Below are positions 24,726 to 33,319 of a stretch of DNA of 58,587 bases, one piece after another. A program made the translations under genes and the position numbers. The notes under the pieces are model-generated. The model saw only the letters and a program-made list of their open reading frames with translations. It did not search any database and had not been told where the DNA came from. Position 1 is the first letter of the stretch. Each line of letters starts with the position of its first letter. The stretch is from an uncultured Acidobacteriaceae bacterium. Its GTDB lineage: Bacteria; Acidobacteriota; Terriglobia; Terriglobales; Acidobacteriaceae. Location of the stretch: positions 1-58,587 of the forward strand of contig CAIKND010000222.1 of the NCBI GenBank assembly GCA_903828675.1. Direction: 5' to 3'.

Positions 24726-26618
24726 CTACTGCGGCCCGGCCTTCTCCGTCAGCTCAGCCCATCGCGCGTAGAGCGCGTCGTTCTCGTGCTGCGCCACATC
24801 CAGTTCAACCAGTGCCTCCTGCAACGCTGCCGCGTCGGTCGAAATCTCCGGGCTCTCCACCCGAGCACGGGCCGCTGCCAGGCGGTCGTCTGAATGCTCC
24901 ACCCGCTTCTCGATCGCTGCAAACTCGCGCGCTTCGAGATACGAGAGCTTTTTCTTCCCAGATTGACTGGTAGCGGTCTCCGTGCCGGTGCGCTGTGCCG
25001 GGCTGGAACCGTCAGAGCGTCGGTCTGACTTGTTCTGTTGGGAGACGCCTTGCTCAGCCTGATCCTGTTCCGCCAGCCAATCTTCCCACTGCGCGTAATC
25101 GGCAAAGCGGCCTGTGTTTCCGCGCCCATCCAGCCCCAGAACTGTCGAGGCCACGCGGTTTAGCAGGTAACGGTCGTGCGTCACCAGCACCAGCGCGCCC
25201 GGAAAATCGAGCAGATTCTCTTCCAGGATTTCGAGCGTTGGAATGTCAAGGTCGTTAGTCGGTTCGTCCAGCAGCAGAACGTCGGCCGGTTCCAGCATCA
25301 GTTTGGCGATAAGCACCCGCGCCCGCTCCCCACCCGATAGATTACGAACTGGCTGGTTCAGTTGTTCGCCGGTGAACAAAAAGCGCGCCGCCCAACTGGC
25401 CACATGCACAATGCGCCCTTGGTAGTTGATGCCGTCACCTTCCGGCGCTAGCGCGCGCCGCAGCGTCAGGCTGTCGTCCAGCTCGCGCATCTGGCTAAAG
25501 TAGACCAGCCGCAGCGCTTCTGCACGCCGTATGCTTCCTTCGGCGGGTTCCAGCTCGCCACGCAGCAGCCGCAGTAGGGTAGTCTTGCCGCTGCCGTTTG
25601 GCCCCACCAGACCCACCTTCATTCCGGCGGTCAAAATGAAGTTCAGCCCCGTGAACAGTCGGCGGCTCCCCGCTGGCTCAGGCCCGGTCTCGGTTGGAAT
25701 TTCGCTCTGCGGCACGTCGCACGCTACGTCGTTGAACTCCACCAGGCGCTTGGTCTTGCGTTGGCTCGCTTCAAAGTCGATACCGGCCGTGTTCACCGTA
25801 GTGCGCGAGTCCATCGCCGCCAACTGGCCGATCATCTCGTTGGCGCTGTCAATGCGCGCCTTCGACTTGGTGGTCCTTGCCTTGGGGCCGCGCCGCAGCC
25901 ATTCAATTTCGGTACGCACCTGGTTCCGCAGGCTTTCCTGCTGCTTGCTCTGCGATTCCAGATAAGCCTGCTTCTCTTCCAGAAAGCGGCTGAAGTTGCC
26001 TTTCACGCGCAACAGTCCGTCCGCAAACACGCGGTTCAACTCCACAATCTGGCTCGATGTGGATTCGAGAAAATAACGGTCATGGCTAACCGTTACCGCG
26101 GCAAAAGACGAGGAAGATAGCAGTTCTTCAAGCCATTCGATACCGGCAAGGTCCAGGTGGTTAGTCGGCTCGTCCAGCAGCATCACCTCCGGCTCGCTCA
26201 CCAGAGCTTCCACAATGGCCAGCCGCTTCCGCCAGCCGCCGGAGAGCGCCGCTGCCGGGGCCGTCAGGTCTGCAAACCCCGCGCGTCCAGCCAGTTCGCG
26301 AAGTCGGCCCTCGCGTTCGGATTCGTTCACATGGGTTGCGGCCAGAGCCTTTTCCAGCACTTGCCGGATCGAGAGCCCGGGCGCAAACCGTGAGTCCTGC
26401 GGCACATACGCGGCACGGGCGCGCTTGCGCACCGCCAGTTCGCCGGAGTCGGGTTCAACCTGCCCAGCCAGAATCGCCAGCAGCGTTGACTTCCCGGCGC
26501 CGTTCGGGCCGATCAGCCCAATCCGGTCGCCGTCTTCAACGGTGAGAGAAATGTTGCGAAATAGTGGTGTCGCGCCGAATTGCTTGGTAACGGATTGTGC
26601 ATTAAGGATCGGAGGCAT
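24726..26618 (-). CDS. uup: ABC-F family ATPase (Uup-like)
   Basis: Soluble duplicated ABC ATPase of the ABC-F group, which acts on ribosomes or on DNA-related processes; it has no membrane domain. Domain 1 has Walker A GPNGAGKS, signature 'LSGGWRKRLAI' and 'LLDEPTNHLDL'. Domain 2 has GPNGSGKTTLLRLL, 'LSGGERARVLIAKL' and 'LLDEPTNDLDI'. The linker with 'RTEIEWLRRGPKARTTKSKARI' is the typical Uup/ABC-F arm. The C-terminal coiled-coil extension (about 560-630, 'YLEAREFAAIEKRVEHSDDRLAAARARV') matches the Uup DNA-binding C-terminal domain. 630 residues. Assignment to Uup rather than EttA rests on this coiled coil and the linker. Confidence 0.92.
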   Translation of the reverse strand: MPPILNAQSVTKQFGATPLFRNISLTVEDGDRIGLIGPNGAGKSTLLAILAGQVEPDSGELAVRKRARAAYVPQDSRFAPGLSIRQVLEKALAATHVNESEREGRLRELAGRAGFADLTAPAAALSGGWRKRLAIVEALVSEPEVMLLDEPTNHLDLAGIEWLEELLSSSSFAAVTVSHDRYFLESTSSQIVELNRVFADGLLRVKGNFSRFLEEKQAYLESQSKQQESLRNQVRTEIEWLRRGPKARTTKSKARIDSANEMIGQLAAMDSRTTVNTAGIDFEASQRKTKRLVEFNDVACDVPQSEIPTETGPEPAGSRRLFTGLNFILTAGMKVGLVGPNGSGKTTLLRLLRGELEPAEGSIRRAEALRLVYFSQMRELDDSLTLRRALAPEGDGINYQGRIVHVASWAARFLFTGEQLNQPVRNLSGGERARVLIAKLMLEPADVLLLDEPTNDLDIPTLEILEENLLDFPGALVLVTHDRYLLNRVASTVLGLDGRGNTGRFADYAQWEDWLAEQDQAEQGVSQQNKSDRRSDGSSPAQRTGTETATSQSGKKKLSYLEAREFAAIEKRVEHSDDRLAAARARVESPEISTDAAALQEALVELDVAQHENDALYARWAELTEKAGPQ

Positions 26619-26705
26619 CTCTCTTAAGAGTACTGTGCTTTGCCCCTCCCGGCTTCATTCGGGCCGATTGAGCGGGCCATTCCGTTCCTTCTCCACGCAT
26701 GCGAA

Positions 26706-26743
26706 AAGAAAAGGCGCACCGCCTGTGCGGTGCGCCTTTTCTT
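26706..26743 (-). terminator. Strong bidirectional terminator
   Basis: A perfect 17-bp stem (AAGAAAAGGCGCACCGC and its complement) with a 4-base loop. The A-rich left and T-rich right flanks allow termination on both strands. It lies 60 bases past the stop of the minus-strand small secreted protein gene, which it most likely terminates, insulating uup. Confidence 0.92.
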
Positions 26744-26802
26744 CACTGGCCTCCCGGTCGATGTGCGGGGAAGGGCCTTCGGGGGAAGGGGAAGAGACCT
26801 GC

Positions 26803-27195
26803 TTATTGCCCTGTCACAATCCGCGTTTGCGCCTCATCGAAGATCTTCAACTTCTTGTCCAGCCGGGGAGTGGCTAGAGTTCCATACTGCACGGACTGCA
26901 AAACATGCGTGCCGCCCACTTCGTCGAACTTGAGTACAACGCGGGTGCCATTTGCCGCCGACGGAATAGCCATCCAATTGAAGGTTTTGGATGCATCCTC
27001 GCTCTTCAGCTGCAACCTGGCGCCCGATGGGTCATGCCGGATGAAATACGTACCGGCAGGGCAGATCTTGTTACCGACTGCGAAACTGAACGGGACATTC
27101 AACGTGGAAGTTTCCGCACTTGCTGTGGTAGGAGTAAAGGCTGCTGCCGCCGCGACTGCCGATGCCAGAACGAGAGAGAAGAACTTTGTTTGCAT
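26803..27195 (-). CDS. Small secreted protein, acidobacterial 'PFSFAVGNK' type
   Basis: 130 residues with an N-terminal signal peptide (residues 1-27, ending near TTASA). The mature part starts with 'LNVPFSFAVGNKICPAGTYFI' and reads as an all-beta domain. From memory, small proteins with this opening occur in many copies in Acidobacteria, but no function is known. A strong terminator follows and the gene appears monocistronic. Upstream (27196-27293) is a short AT-rich region that should hold its promoter. Confidence 0.75.
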   Translation of the reverse strand: MQTKFFSLVLASAVAAAAAFTPTTASAETSTLNVPFSFAVGNKICPAGTYFIRHDPSGARLQLKSEDASKTFNWMAIPSAANGTRVVLKFDEVGGTHVLQSVQYGTLATPRLDKKLKIFDEAQTRIVTGQ

Positions 27196-27293
27196 TGGTG
27201 TGACCTCCTGGTTACAGAAACCACACTAGCGGTCTTGAAAAACAAAGTCGTGAATTTCCCGTCAAGAAAACGTCAAGTTTTTTTAGCGCAACT

Positions 27294-28835
27294 TTATTCA
27301 GAAACATTCATCCATAGACGGGGTTTCATGGCGGTTTCTCTTCGTGTCTCCATCAGTTCCAATTGAATCTCGCGCTTTACAGTTTCGCTCTCTCTGGCGC
27401 TAAGGTTTTGAGCAATAGTCAGCGATTGCTCAAGCAACTCCATCGCATCAGCATAGGCGCGGCGCTGCTGCGCATCGCGTGCGGCAACGCGCAGTGCACT
27501 CGAAGCGCGCTGCCAGTCGCCGGCCGCTTCATAGTGCATCGCCATCTCGCGGGCCACGCACGCTTCCCGTCCCGCAAACAGCGTGCCCAACCGCTCGGCA
27601 ATGCGAATCTGCCGCTTGGCACGCCGCGTTGCCGGCTGCCTCTGGTACAGCACTTCGCGATACAGCCCGTGCGCAAACACATAGAACGCTGACCGGGTGC
27701 CGTCAGGCAGTTCATCCTGCCCAGCCCGTTCCACAAAATACAAGCGACGCGCCAATTCGTCGCACGCTTCCTCCGCATCGGCCGCGTCCAATTCCAGTGC
27801 GGCCGCCACCGCCCACGCGGGGAACGCCACGCTCATCAGGCTGCCCGCCTCAAGGATGCGTTGCTCCTCCGGCGTCAGTCGCTCAATCTCAAGTTCAATC
27901 ATCCGCGTGAGTTCGCCAGGCACTCCGGATTCCATCTCTGGCAACGGCGCGTTCTGCTCCCATCCCACCGTGTCATCGGTTCCTTTGCGCACCAGAAACC
28001 TCTCGGCAATCAGATGCTCCAGTACGGCTATCACAAACAACGGATTGCCCTCAGAGCGTTGGTACACAAATCCAGTCAGTCCGGGCGGTAGCGACTCCTG
28101 CTGCAACTCCTTGATGACCAATTGGCACACGGCTGCCTTGGCAAGTGGGGCCAGTGCAATTTCCACGGCTAGGCGGTGCACCAGCAAATCCTGCTTCACC
28201 ACCTCCAGTGGATGTCCCGTCGCGCCTTTCCGCCGCCTGCAACTGGCCAGCACCATTACTCTGGTCGGTGCACGCCTGCGTGCCATGACGGAGATGAAAT
28301 CTAGCGTCGAGTCGTCGGCCCAGTGCAGGTCTTCAAAGACCAGAACGAGCGGCTTCGCTGCGGCCAACTCTTCCAGCGCCGCACAAAGTTCGCCCAGCAG
28401 TCGCACCTGAGGTTCGGCATGGGCCGCCGTGCTGCTTTCAGGCGCCCGGCCCTTCGTCAGCCATGCCGGCGCCATCCTGGCCAAAATGCGGCAGGCCAGC
28501 TCGCCATCCGCCGAGGCGCAAAGCTGGCTCAGCGATTCCATCAGCGGGTAATACTCCTCTTTGCCGCTCACACACTGCAGGCATTGACCGTGCGCCACGC
28601 TGGCAGACGACTGCTTCACCTCACGGCAGAATGCATCCATAAGGGCCGTCTTTCCAATGCCAGCTTCCCCGCTGATGAAGACGACACGCCGGTTCCCGGT
28701 CGGCAAAAACCCAAACTGCGCCCGCAACAGGGAGAGTTCTTCATCGCGGCCCACCACCGCAGAATGTTCCGCGGCCTCGCTCACTAAAGAAGCCGTAAAG
28801 CCGCGTTCCGTTCCCCTCCACAACCTGTGCCACAA
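27294..28835 (-). CDS. AAA ATPase part of a winged-helix/AAA regulator (frame-disrupted)
   Basis: STAND-like ATPase module of the type linked to MalT/adenylate-cyclase-like regulators. The AAA_16 start 'VVGRDEELSLLRAQF' is followed by Walker A ISGEAGIGKTALMD, Walker B 'PLVLVFEDLHWADDSTLDF' and a helical region that ends in TPR-like repeats ('EMAMHYEAAGDWQRASSALRVAARDAQQRRAYADAMELLEQSL'). No good ribosome-binding site is seen for the TTG at 28835 or the in-frame GTG at 28784. The preceding winged-helix frame (28741-29118) runs straight into this one with a one-base shift, so the two probably formed a single protein of about 620 residues. The C-terminus is short for this family. Confidence 0.75.
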   Translation of the reverse strand: MWHRLWRGTERGFTASLVSEAAEHSAVVGRDEELSLLRAQFGFLPTGNRRVVFISGEAGIGKTALMDAFCREVKQSSASVAHGQCLQCVSGKEEYYPLMESLSQLCASADGELACRILARMAPAWLTKGRAPESSTAAHAEPQVRLLGELCAALEELAAAKPLVLVFEDLHWADDSTLDFISVMARRRAPTRVMVLASCRRRKGATGHPLEVVKQDLLVHRLAVEIALAPLAKAAVCQLVIKELQQESLPPGLTGFVYQRSEGNPLFVIAVLEHLIAERFLVRKGTDDTVGWEQNAPLPEMESGVPGELTRMIELEIERLTPEEQRILEAGSLMSVAFPAWAVAAALELDAADAEEACDELARRLYFVERAGQDELPDGTRSAFYVFAHGLYREVLYQRQPATRRAKRQIRIAERLGTLFAGREACVAREMAMHYEAAGDWQRASSALRVAARDAQQRRAYADAMELLEQSLTIAQNLSARESETVKREIQLELMETRRETAMKPRLWMNVSE

Positions 28836-29118
28836 AGCAATAGCCGCGCTTGGGTAGGGTCTGAATAAACCGCGGTTGCCCAGCGTCGTCGCCCAGAAGC
28901 TTGCGTAACTCCAGCATGTAAGTTCTCAGCACTTGGGGCTGAACAAAGGTCTCCGGCCACAGCGCGTCCAGCAACTCGTCGTGGGTAATCAGGCGGCCCG
29001 GATTCTCGACCAGGTAGCGGAGCACTGCATAAGGCTTGGGCGGCAAAGCAATCTGTTCGCCGTTCCGCCACAGGCACTCGTTCGCGGTGTCCAGACCAAA
29101 ATCCTCAAACTGCTTCAT
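28741..29118 (-). CDS. OmpR/PhoB-type winged-helix part of the same regulator
   Basis: DNA-binding winged helix (about residues 1-100): 'YEFEDFG'-like opening 'MKQFEDFGLDTANECLWRNG', 'LPPKPYAVLRYLVENPGRLITHDELLDALWPE', 'QVLRTYMLELRKLLGDD' and 'IQTLPKRGYCFVAQV'. This is the CadC/AfsR-like head seen fused to AAA or TPR domains. ATG 29118 follows GGAGGTCC, a strong ribosome-binding site. After the domain the frame continues for about 25 unrelated residues, while the next frame continues as the ATPase. A +1 shift around 28790-28815 would restore a fusion. Confidence 0.75.
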   Translation of the reverse strand: MKQFEDFGLDTANECLWRNGEQIALPPKPYAVLRYLVENPGRLITHDELLDALWPETFVQPQVLRTYMLELRKLLGDDAGQPRFIQTLPKRGYCFVAQVVEGNGTRLYGFFSERGRGTFCGGGPR

Positions 29119-29262
29119 GCGGCTGGACCTCCGGCAAAACATCCCCCCAACTCTCTTGGCAATTGGCCTTCCAATGTGCAGATCGCTCTAGGTGCAACTC
29201 ATCGTTCAACGGGGTGACCGTCCAGTGAACTCCGTCTGTAGGGCGTTCATTTGCGGCCAAAC

Positions 29263-29280
29263 GTGTTCATTGGTGAACAC
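29263..29280. promoter_or_regulatory. Candidate operator: perfect GTGTTCA-N4-TGAACAC palindrome
   Basis: An 18-base site made of two perfect 7-base half sites around TTGG. It lies 145 bases upstream of the winged-helix start codon, in the 379-base gene-free stretch 29119-29497. I see no other gene or structure in that gap. The size and symmetry fit a dimeric repressor or activator site; the binding protein is unknown. Confidence 0.5.
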
Positions 29281-29497
29281 ACCGCAAAAGACATCTCTGA
29301 CTCGCTTCTAACGAAGCAATACGCAGTGGCCCGGCGCACCGTTCCTCTACCTTACAGTGTTCTGGGGTGCTTTTCAGCGAGCGGCCTTTTCGATCTATCG
29401 AGCTTCCGTTTAGACACGCAACTATGCCGAAAGGTTTGTCCGTCCGGCTCTGTTATTGTCGGCGACGGGCCAGAGCGTCGGGCCTGAATCAAGCAAG

Positions 29498-30505
29498 TTA
29501 CGCCGCGGGCAAAATGAACGGAGCCGCAGTTGACTGTCCTGCCAGCCGGCATTGGGCTGCCGCTGCTTCGATTTGGCTATTGATCTCCGCTCCCAAAAGA
29601 AGCATCAGGCCTGAAATGTAGAACCAGGTCAGCAGGATGATCACCGCACCGAGCGACCCATAGGTTAACGAGTAGCTGTCAAAGAAATGTAAATAGAGTC
29701 GGAGTCCGAATGAGGCGAGCAGCCATCCGAGGATACCTATGGTCCCTCCCGGCGTGAGCCAGTGCCAGCAGCGCGCCTTCACGTCCGGAGCCCAATAATA
29801 AATAACTGCGAACGACAGTGCCAGCAGAACGGTTGCCAGAGTCCATCCGATCAGTCGCGCCATATACGCCACTGGGAAGGTGAGAAAGTGGTTGTAATTG
29901 CTGCGGCTGACGATCGCCGCGATAAAATCTCCACCCAGCATGGAACAAAGGATCACGGTGACGATCACGGTCAGAATGATGGTCAGGCCTATGGCGTAAA
30001 TGCGGGCTTTTAAAAAGGATCGGGTATCCTCGACCTTGTATACGGCGTTCAGTGCATCCTGTATAGCAGAGATGCCAACAGACGCGGACCATACGGCCGC
30101 AATCAGTCCAAAGGTCAGCTTGCCCTTCGTGGCGGCGGCCGTGGTTTCGTTGAACGTCGCCAGCACGGCGCCAAGGGCGGAGGTCGGAATAACCAGCGCC
30201 AGATAATTCAGCAGCTTGTCATAAAACCGTGCGGCCGACTGCGCGGCCAGGCCAAGGATAGAACTCGCGCTGAACAGAGTGGGAAATAGCGCAAACAGAA
30301 AGTAAAAGCCAAGCTCCGCGGCGCGGCCGAACAGGCGGTCTGCGAAAAGCGCATCCCAAGTACGCTTCGCGACGATGCCCACAGGCACGCTTTGCAGATT
30401 CCACAGCGAACACAGTGGCGAGCGCGAGACGAACTCCCAGATATTGTGCTGGCGAGCCATCGACATCCTGCCGGTATTGCATTCGCCGTTGAGGTTAGTG
30501 CGCAT
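29498..30505 (-). CDS. YihY/virulence factor BrkB family membrane protein
   Basis: Integral membrane protein with about six transmembrane segments. Family signatures visible: 'GRAAELGFYFLFALFPTLFSASSIL', 'LIAAVWSASVGISAIQDALNAVYKVEDTRSFLKARIYAIGLT' and 'LTPGGTIGILGWLLASFGLRLYLHFFDSYSLTYGSLGAVIILLTWFYISGLMLLLGAEIN'. It was once thought to be RNase BN; no biochemical role is agreed. 335 residues with the longest frame; Met codons at residues 14 and 16 are likelier starts because the first 13 residues are unlike the family. Confidence 0.92.
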   Translation of the reverse strand: MRTNLNGECNTGRMSMARQHNIWEFVSRSPLCSLWNLQSVPVGIVAKRTWDALFADRLFGRAAELGFYFLFALFPTLFSASSILGLAAQSAARFYDKLLNYLALVIPTSALGAVLATFNETTAAATKGKLTFGLIAAVWSASVGISAIQDALNAVYKVEDTRSFLKARIYAIGLTIILTVIVTVILCSMLGGDFIAAIVSRSNYNHFLTFPVAYMARLIGWTLATVLLALSFAVIYYWAPDVKARCWHWLTPGGTIGILGWLLASFGLRLYLHFFDSYSLTYGSLGAVIILLTWFYISGLMLLLGAEINSQIEAAAAQCRLAGQSTAAPFILPAA

Positions 30506-30559
30506 GGATTCGTCCAGTCTGCACGGGTTTGCCCTTCCGGAATGGACGAGGGCGTCGCT

Positions 30560-30775
30560 CTAGCGGCCTCGTCTGGCCCCAAAATAGAGCAGGCATCCGC
30601 CTCCGGCAATGGCGATGATGCCCAGAATCGGTGGAACAGGCAGCGTATGGTTTTCAGTCCTCTCGATTTGAATTGCGCCCAAATCGACAGCTTTCTTATG
30701 ACTCGTATAAGAAAATCCCCCATAGATAAGCGCTACAACCCCAGCCAGGATCAAAAGCATTCCCGCGATCTTCAT
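30560..30775 (-). CDS. DUF3185-like two-TM small protein
   Basis: 71 residues with an N-terminal membrane segment (about 4-22), a short loop of charged residues with 'SYTSHKKAVDLGAIQIERTENHTLPVPPILG', and a second membrane segment ending in GARRGR. This matches the pattern of DUF3185 proteins as I remember them. GGGAG lies 7 bases before the ATG. It is encoded just upstream of, and in the same direction as, the YihY gene (54 bases between them), so the two may share a transcript. Confidence 0.75.
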   Translation of the reverse strand: MKIAGMLLILAGVVALIYGGFSYTSHKKAVDLGAIQIERTENHTLPVPPILGIIAIAGGGCLLYFGARRGR

Positions 30776-31004
30776 GATTCACTCCCGTTCTTTCAACTTC
30801 GTCCCCACCAGCATCGCCAACCTGCTACTCTCACATTCCCAAGGAGCGCCGCGTAATGCAACCCTCCAACTTAAACCTAAGTAATATTCCCGGCAATCCG
30901 CTGTATCAAAAGGACCACAAGATAGACTCGAGCCTGCGCGGCAACCCGGCGATCCAAAGGTGTTCCTGGTCGCAGGCTGCGCGGCCAGGCACTAAACTGG
31001 AACC

Positions 31005-31328
31005 ATGCTGGACTTTGAAATCTCCGCGTCTGAAGCCGCCACTCTACTCAAGGCCGCAGGAGCACGCCTGATCGACGTGCGCGAGCCGTGGGAGTTTGCC
31101 ACCGCGCACATCGACGGTAGTCTGCTCATTCCCATGGGCGAGGTGTCCGCCCGGGCGCACCAGGAACTCGACCCGGAAGAACGTCTCCTGGTGGTCTGTC
31201 ACCACGGAATACGTTCCATGAACGTAACTGTTTGGCTGCGTAACCAGGGGTTTGAGCGGGCGCAGTCCGTGCGCGGCGGAATCGAAGCCTGGTCGGTCCA
31301 GGTTGACCCCGCGGTTGCGCGTTACTGA
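31005..31328 (+). CDS. Single-domain rhodanese-like protein
   Basis: 107 residues making one rhodanese domain (GlpE/PspE size). 'LIDVREPWEFATAHIDGSLLIPMGEV' is the CH2A-like segment, and the active-site loop is VVCHHGIRS, with the persulfide-forming Cys at about residue 64. 'GGIEAW' is the usual C-terminal signature. It probably transfers sulfane sulfur in the cytoplasm; no partner gene is next to it. Confidence 0.92.
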   Translation: MLDFEISASEAATLLKAAGARLIDVREPWEFATAHIDGSLLIPMGEVSARAHQELDPEERLLVVCHHGIRSMNVTVWLRNQGFERAQSVRGGIEAWSVQVDPAVARY

Positions 31329-31485
31329 CCATTCCGCTTCAGTCTCCATTTGACCGCTCTCGCAGGGCATCGGTATATTCGCTTCGTCCTTGTTCGCCAC
31401 GGAAATCTTTCTTCTATAGAAGTTTCATGTGGCTCAATCCCGCATTTCCTTGGCTTCAAAACGCCGGACCAAGATGAGGAAAACC

Positions 31486-33033
31486 ATGCAAAGACGCTTC
31501 AGTGCACTGCTATCGAGCCTTTTCCTGCTGTTTGCGGTCGGTGCTTCCGCTGAAGTAAAACCTTCGACTCTGTTCAGCGACCACATGGTTCTGCAGAGTG
31601 GCATGTCTGTACCCGTCTGGGGCACGGCCAGCCCCGGCGAAGCTGTCAAGGTCACAATCAACGGCCAAACCCAATCCACCACCGCCTCGCCGGGCGGCAA
31701 ATGGACAGTTCGTCTTGGCAATCTCGCGCCCGGCGGTCCTTTTGAGATGCACATCGAGGGCACAAACTCGCTCACCATTAAGGATGTGCTGATCGGAGAA
31801 GTATGGCTCGGCTCCGGCCAGTCCAACATGGTCTTCACGGTCTCGCAGAAAGCCGCGTCCTTTGCCGGAATGCTGGATGAAGAGAAAGTGATCGCGGCGG
31901 CCAACTACCCTACCATCCGCATGTTCACCGTAAAGACCGTCAAGAGCTACACGCCCGTGGACGACGTAAGCGGCGCGTGGCAGATTTGCAGCCCCGAAAC
32001 GGTTCCCGGATTCTCAGCCGTGGGTTACCTGTTCGCTCGCGATCTGCAGCAGCGCCTCAAGGTGCCTGTGGGCGTTCTCACCGTGGCCTACGGCGCCAGC
32101 ACAGCGGAGTCCTGGTTACCCCGCGAAGCGGTCGCCGCCGATCCCGCGCTCAAGCCCATGCTGGACGGCTTCGACACCCTGGTGAGCTTCTACAAGGCGC
32201 ATCCCGGTGCCACGGTAGCCGAGGCGCCGCCCATTCCCAAAACCATTAACGGTCGCGCCGCCAGCAGCGCGGCCCTGCGCGATCCGGTCGAGGATCAGCA
32301 TCAGCCAACAGTGCTTTTCAATGGCATGCTGCACCCGGTCATTCCCTACGCAGTCCGCGGCGTCCTCTGGTATCAGGGCGAATCGGTTGTAGGCGGCAAT
32401 ACCGGCGTCCTCCTCTATCCCCACGTCATGGAGACGCTGGTCAATCAGTGGCGCGCGCTCTGGGGCCGGGGCGAGTTCCCTTTCTACGCGGTGCAGCTCC
32501 CGGCCTTGAAGAACGTGAGCAACAACCCCATGGTGCGCGAGGGCCAGGCGCAGATTCTCTCGCTCACCAACACCGGACTCGCGGTCGCCATCGATGTCGG
32601 GGATCCGGACAACGTGCATCCCAAAAACAAGGTCCCCGTCGCCGAGAGGCTCGCTTTGATAGCTTTGGCTAACGCCTACGGGCAGAAACTGGAGTATTCC
32701 GGGCCGCGCTATAGTTCCATGAAAGTGGAAGGCAGTGCCATCCGCATCCACTTCTCGCACGACGGCGGGCTTATGGCCAAAGACGGACCGCTCAGGTGGT
32801 TTCAGATTGCCGGCCCCGATCAGAAGTTTGTCGATGCCGAGGCCACCATCGCAGGCGATTCCGTAGTTGTGAATAGCGATAAGGTGCCCACCCCCGTGGC
32901 CGTCCGCTATGCCTGGGACAACTATCCTTTCGGCTGCAACCTCTATAACTCTGACGGCCTGCCCGCCGCCCCCTTCCGTACCGATGCCTGGGACGCCCTG
33001 GCCAAAATCGCCGAGGAATTCACCGGCAAGTAG
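31486..33033 (+). CDS. Secreted sialate O-acetylesterase-like carbohydrate esterase
   Basis: SGNH-hydrolase of the SIAE/DUF303 group that removes O-acetyl groups from sugars, probably from plant polysaccharides or sialic-acid-like sugars. Signal peptide at 1-22 (LLSSLFLLFAVGASA). An N-terminal beta domain with 'LFSDHMVLQSGMSVPVWGTASPGEAV' precedes block I GSGQSNM (nucleophile Ser113). 'VLWYQGESVVGG' is the family's second block, and 'DVGDPDNVHPKNK' holds the likely catalytic Asp/His. 515 residues. ATG 31486 is chosen over 31474 and 31429 because GAGG lies 7 bases before it and the signal peptide follows directly. Confidence 0.9.
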   Translation: MQRRFSALLSSLFLLFAVGASAEVKPSTLFSDHMVLQSGMSVPVWGTASPGEAVKVTINGQTQSTTASPGGKWTVRLGNLAPGGPFEMHIEGTNSLTIKDVLIGEVWLGSGQSNMVFTVSQKAASFAGMLDEEKVIAAANYPTIRMFTVKTVKSYTPVDDVSGAWQICSPETVPGFSAVGYLFARDLQQRLKVPVGVLTVAYGASTAESWLPREAVAADPALKPMLDGFDTLVSFYKAHPGATVAEAPPIPKTINGRAASSAALRDPVEDQHQPTVLFNGMLHPVIPYAVRGVLWYQGESVVGGNTGVLLYPHVMETLVNQWRALWGRGEFPFYAVQLPALKNVSNNPMVREGQAQILSLTNTGLAVAIDVGDPDNVHPKNKVPVAERLALIALANAYGQKLEYSGPRYSSMKVEGSAIRIHFSHDGGLMAKDGPLRWFQIAGPDQKFVDAEATIAGDSVVVNSDKVPTPVAVRYAWDNYPFGCNLYNSDGLPAAPFRTDAWDALAKIAEEFTGK

Positions 33034-33082
33034 CAGCAATCTCAACCGTTAGAGCGCCTTCGACTTAAGTGTTCACAACAAT

Positions 33083-33124
33083 GTGCCCCATCCTTGAATC
33101 ATTTTTGATTCAAGGGTGGGACAG
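33083..33124 (+). repeat. Dispersed hairpin repeat, copy 4
   Basis: Outer arms GTGCCCCATCC and GGGTGGGACAG; inner stem TTGAATCA/TGATTCAA is perfect but wholly different from copies 1 and 5. It lies between the esterase gene and rocD. Confidence 0.85.
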
Positions 33125-33319
33125 CATAAACCTCAATCTCGACCGTGAACGATCCAATTACAAACGCTGTAGTCCTTCGCTCTTGCCCCCGCTGGCTCCC
33201 CCCAATTGCATCACCCGCTGATACCCCGATTTTCGCGGCGGTTTAGACTAGAAGCTGAAACGCCCGTTTTGGGCGCTTCCTTGAAAGACACCACCAATCG
33301 ACCACACGGAAAGAGCGCC

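Noticed and set aside
29251..29487. 78-codon plus-strand frame
   Set aside because: No ribosome-binding site, family or composition signal; the gap has only the palindrome.
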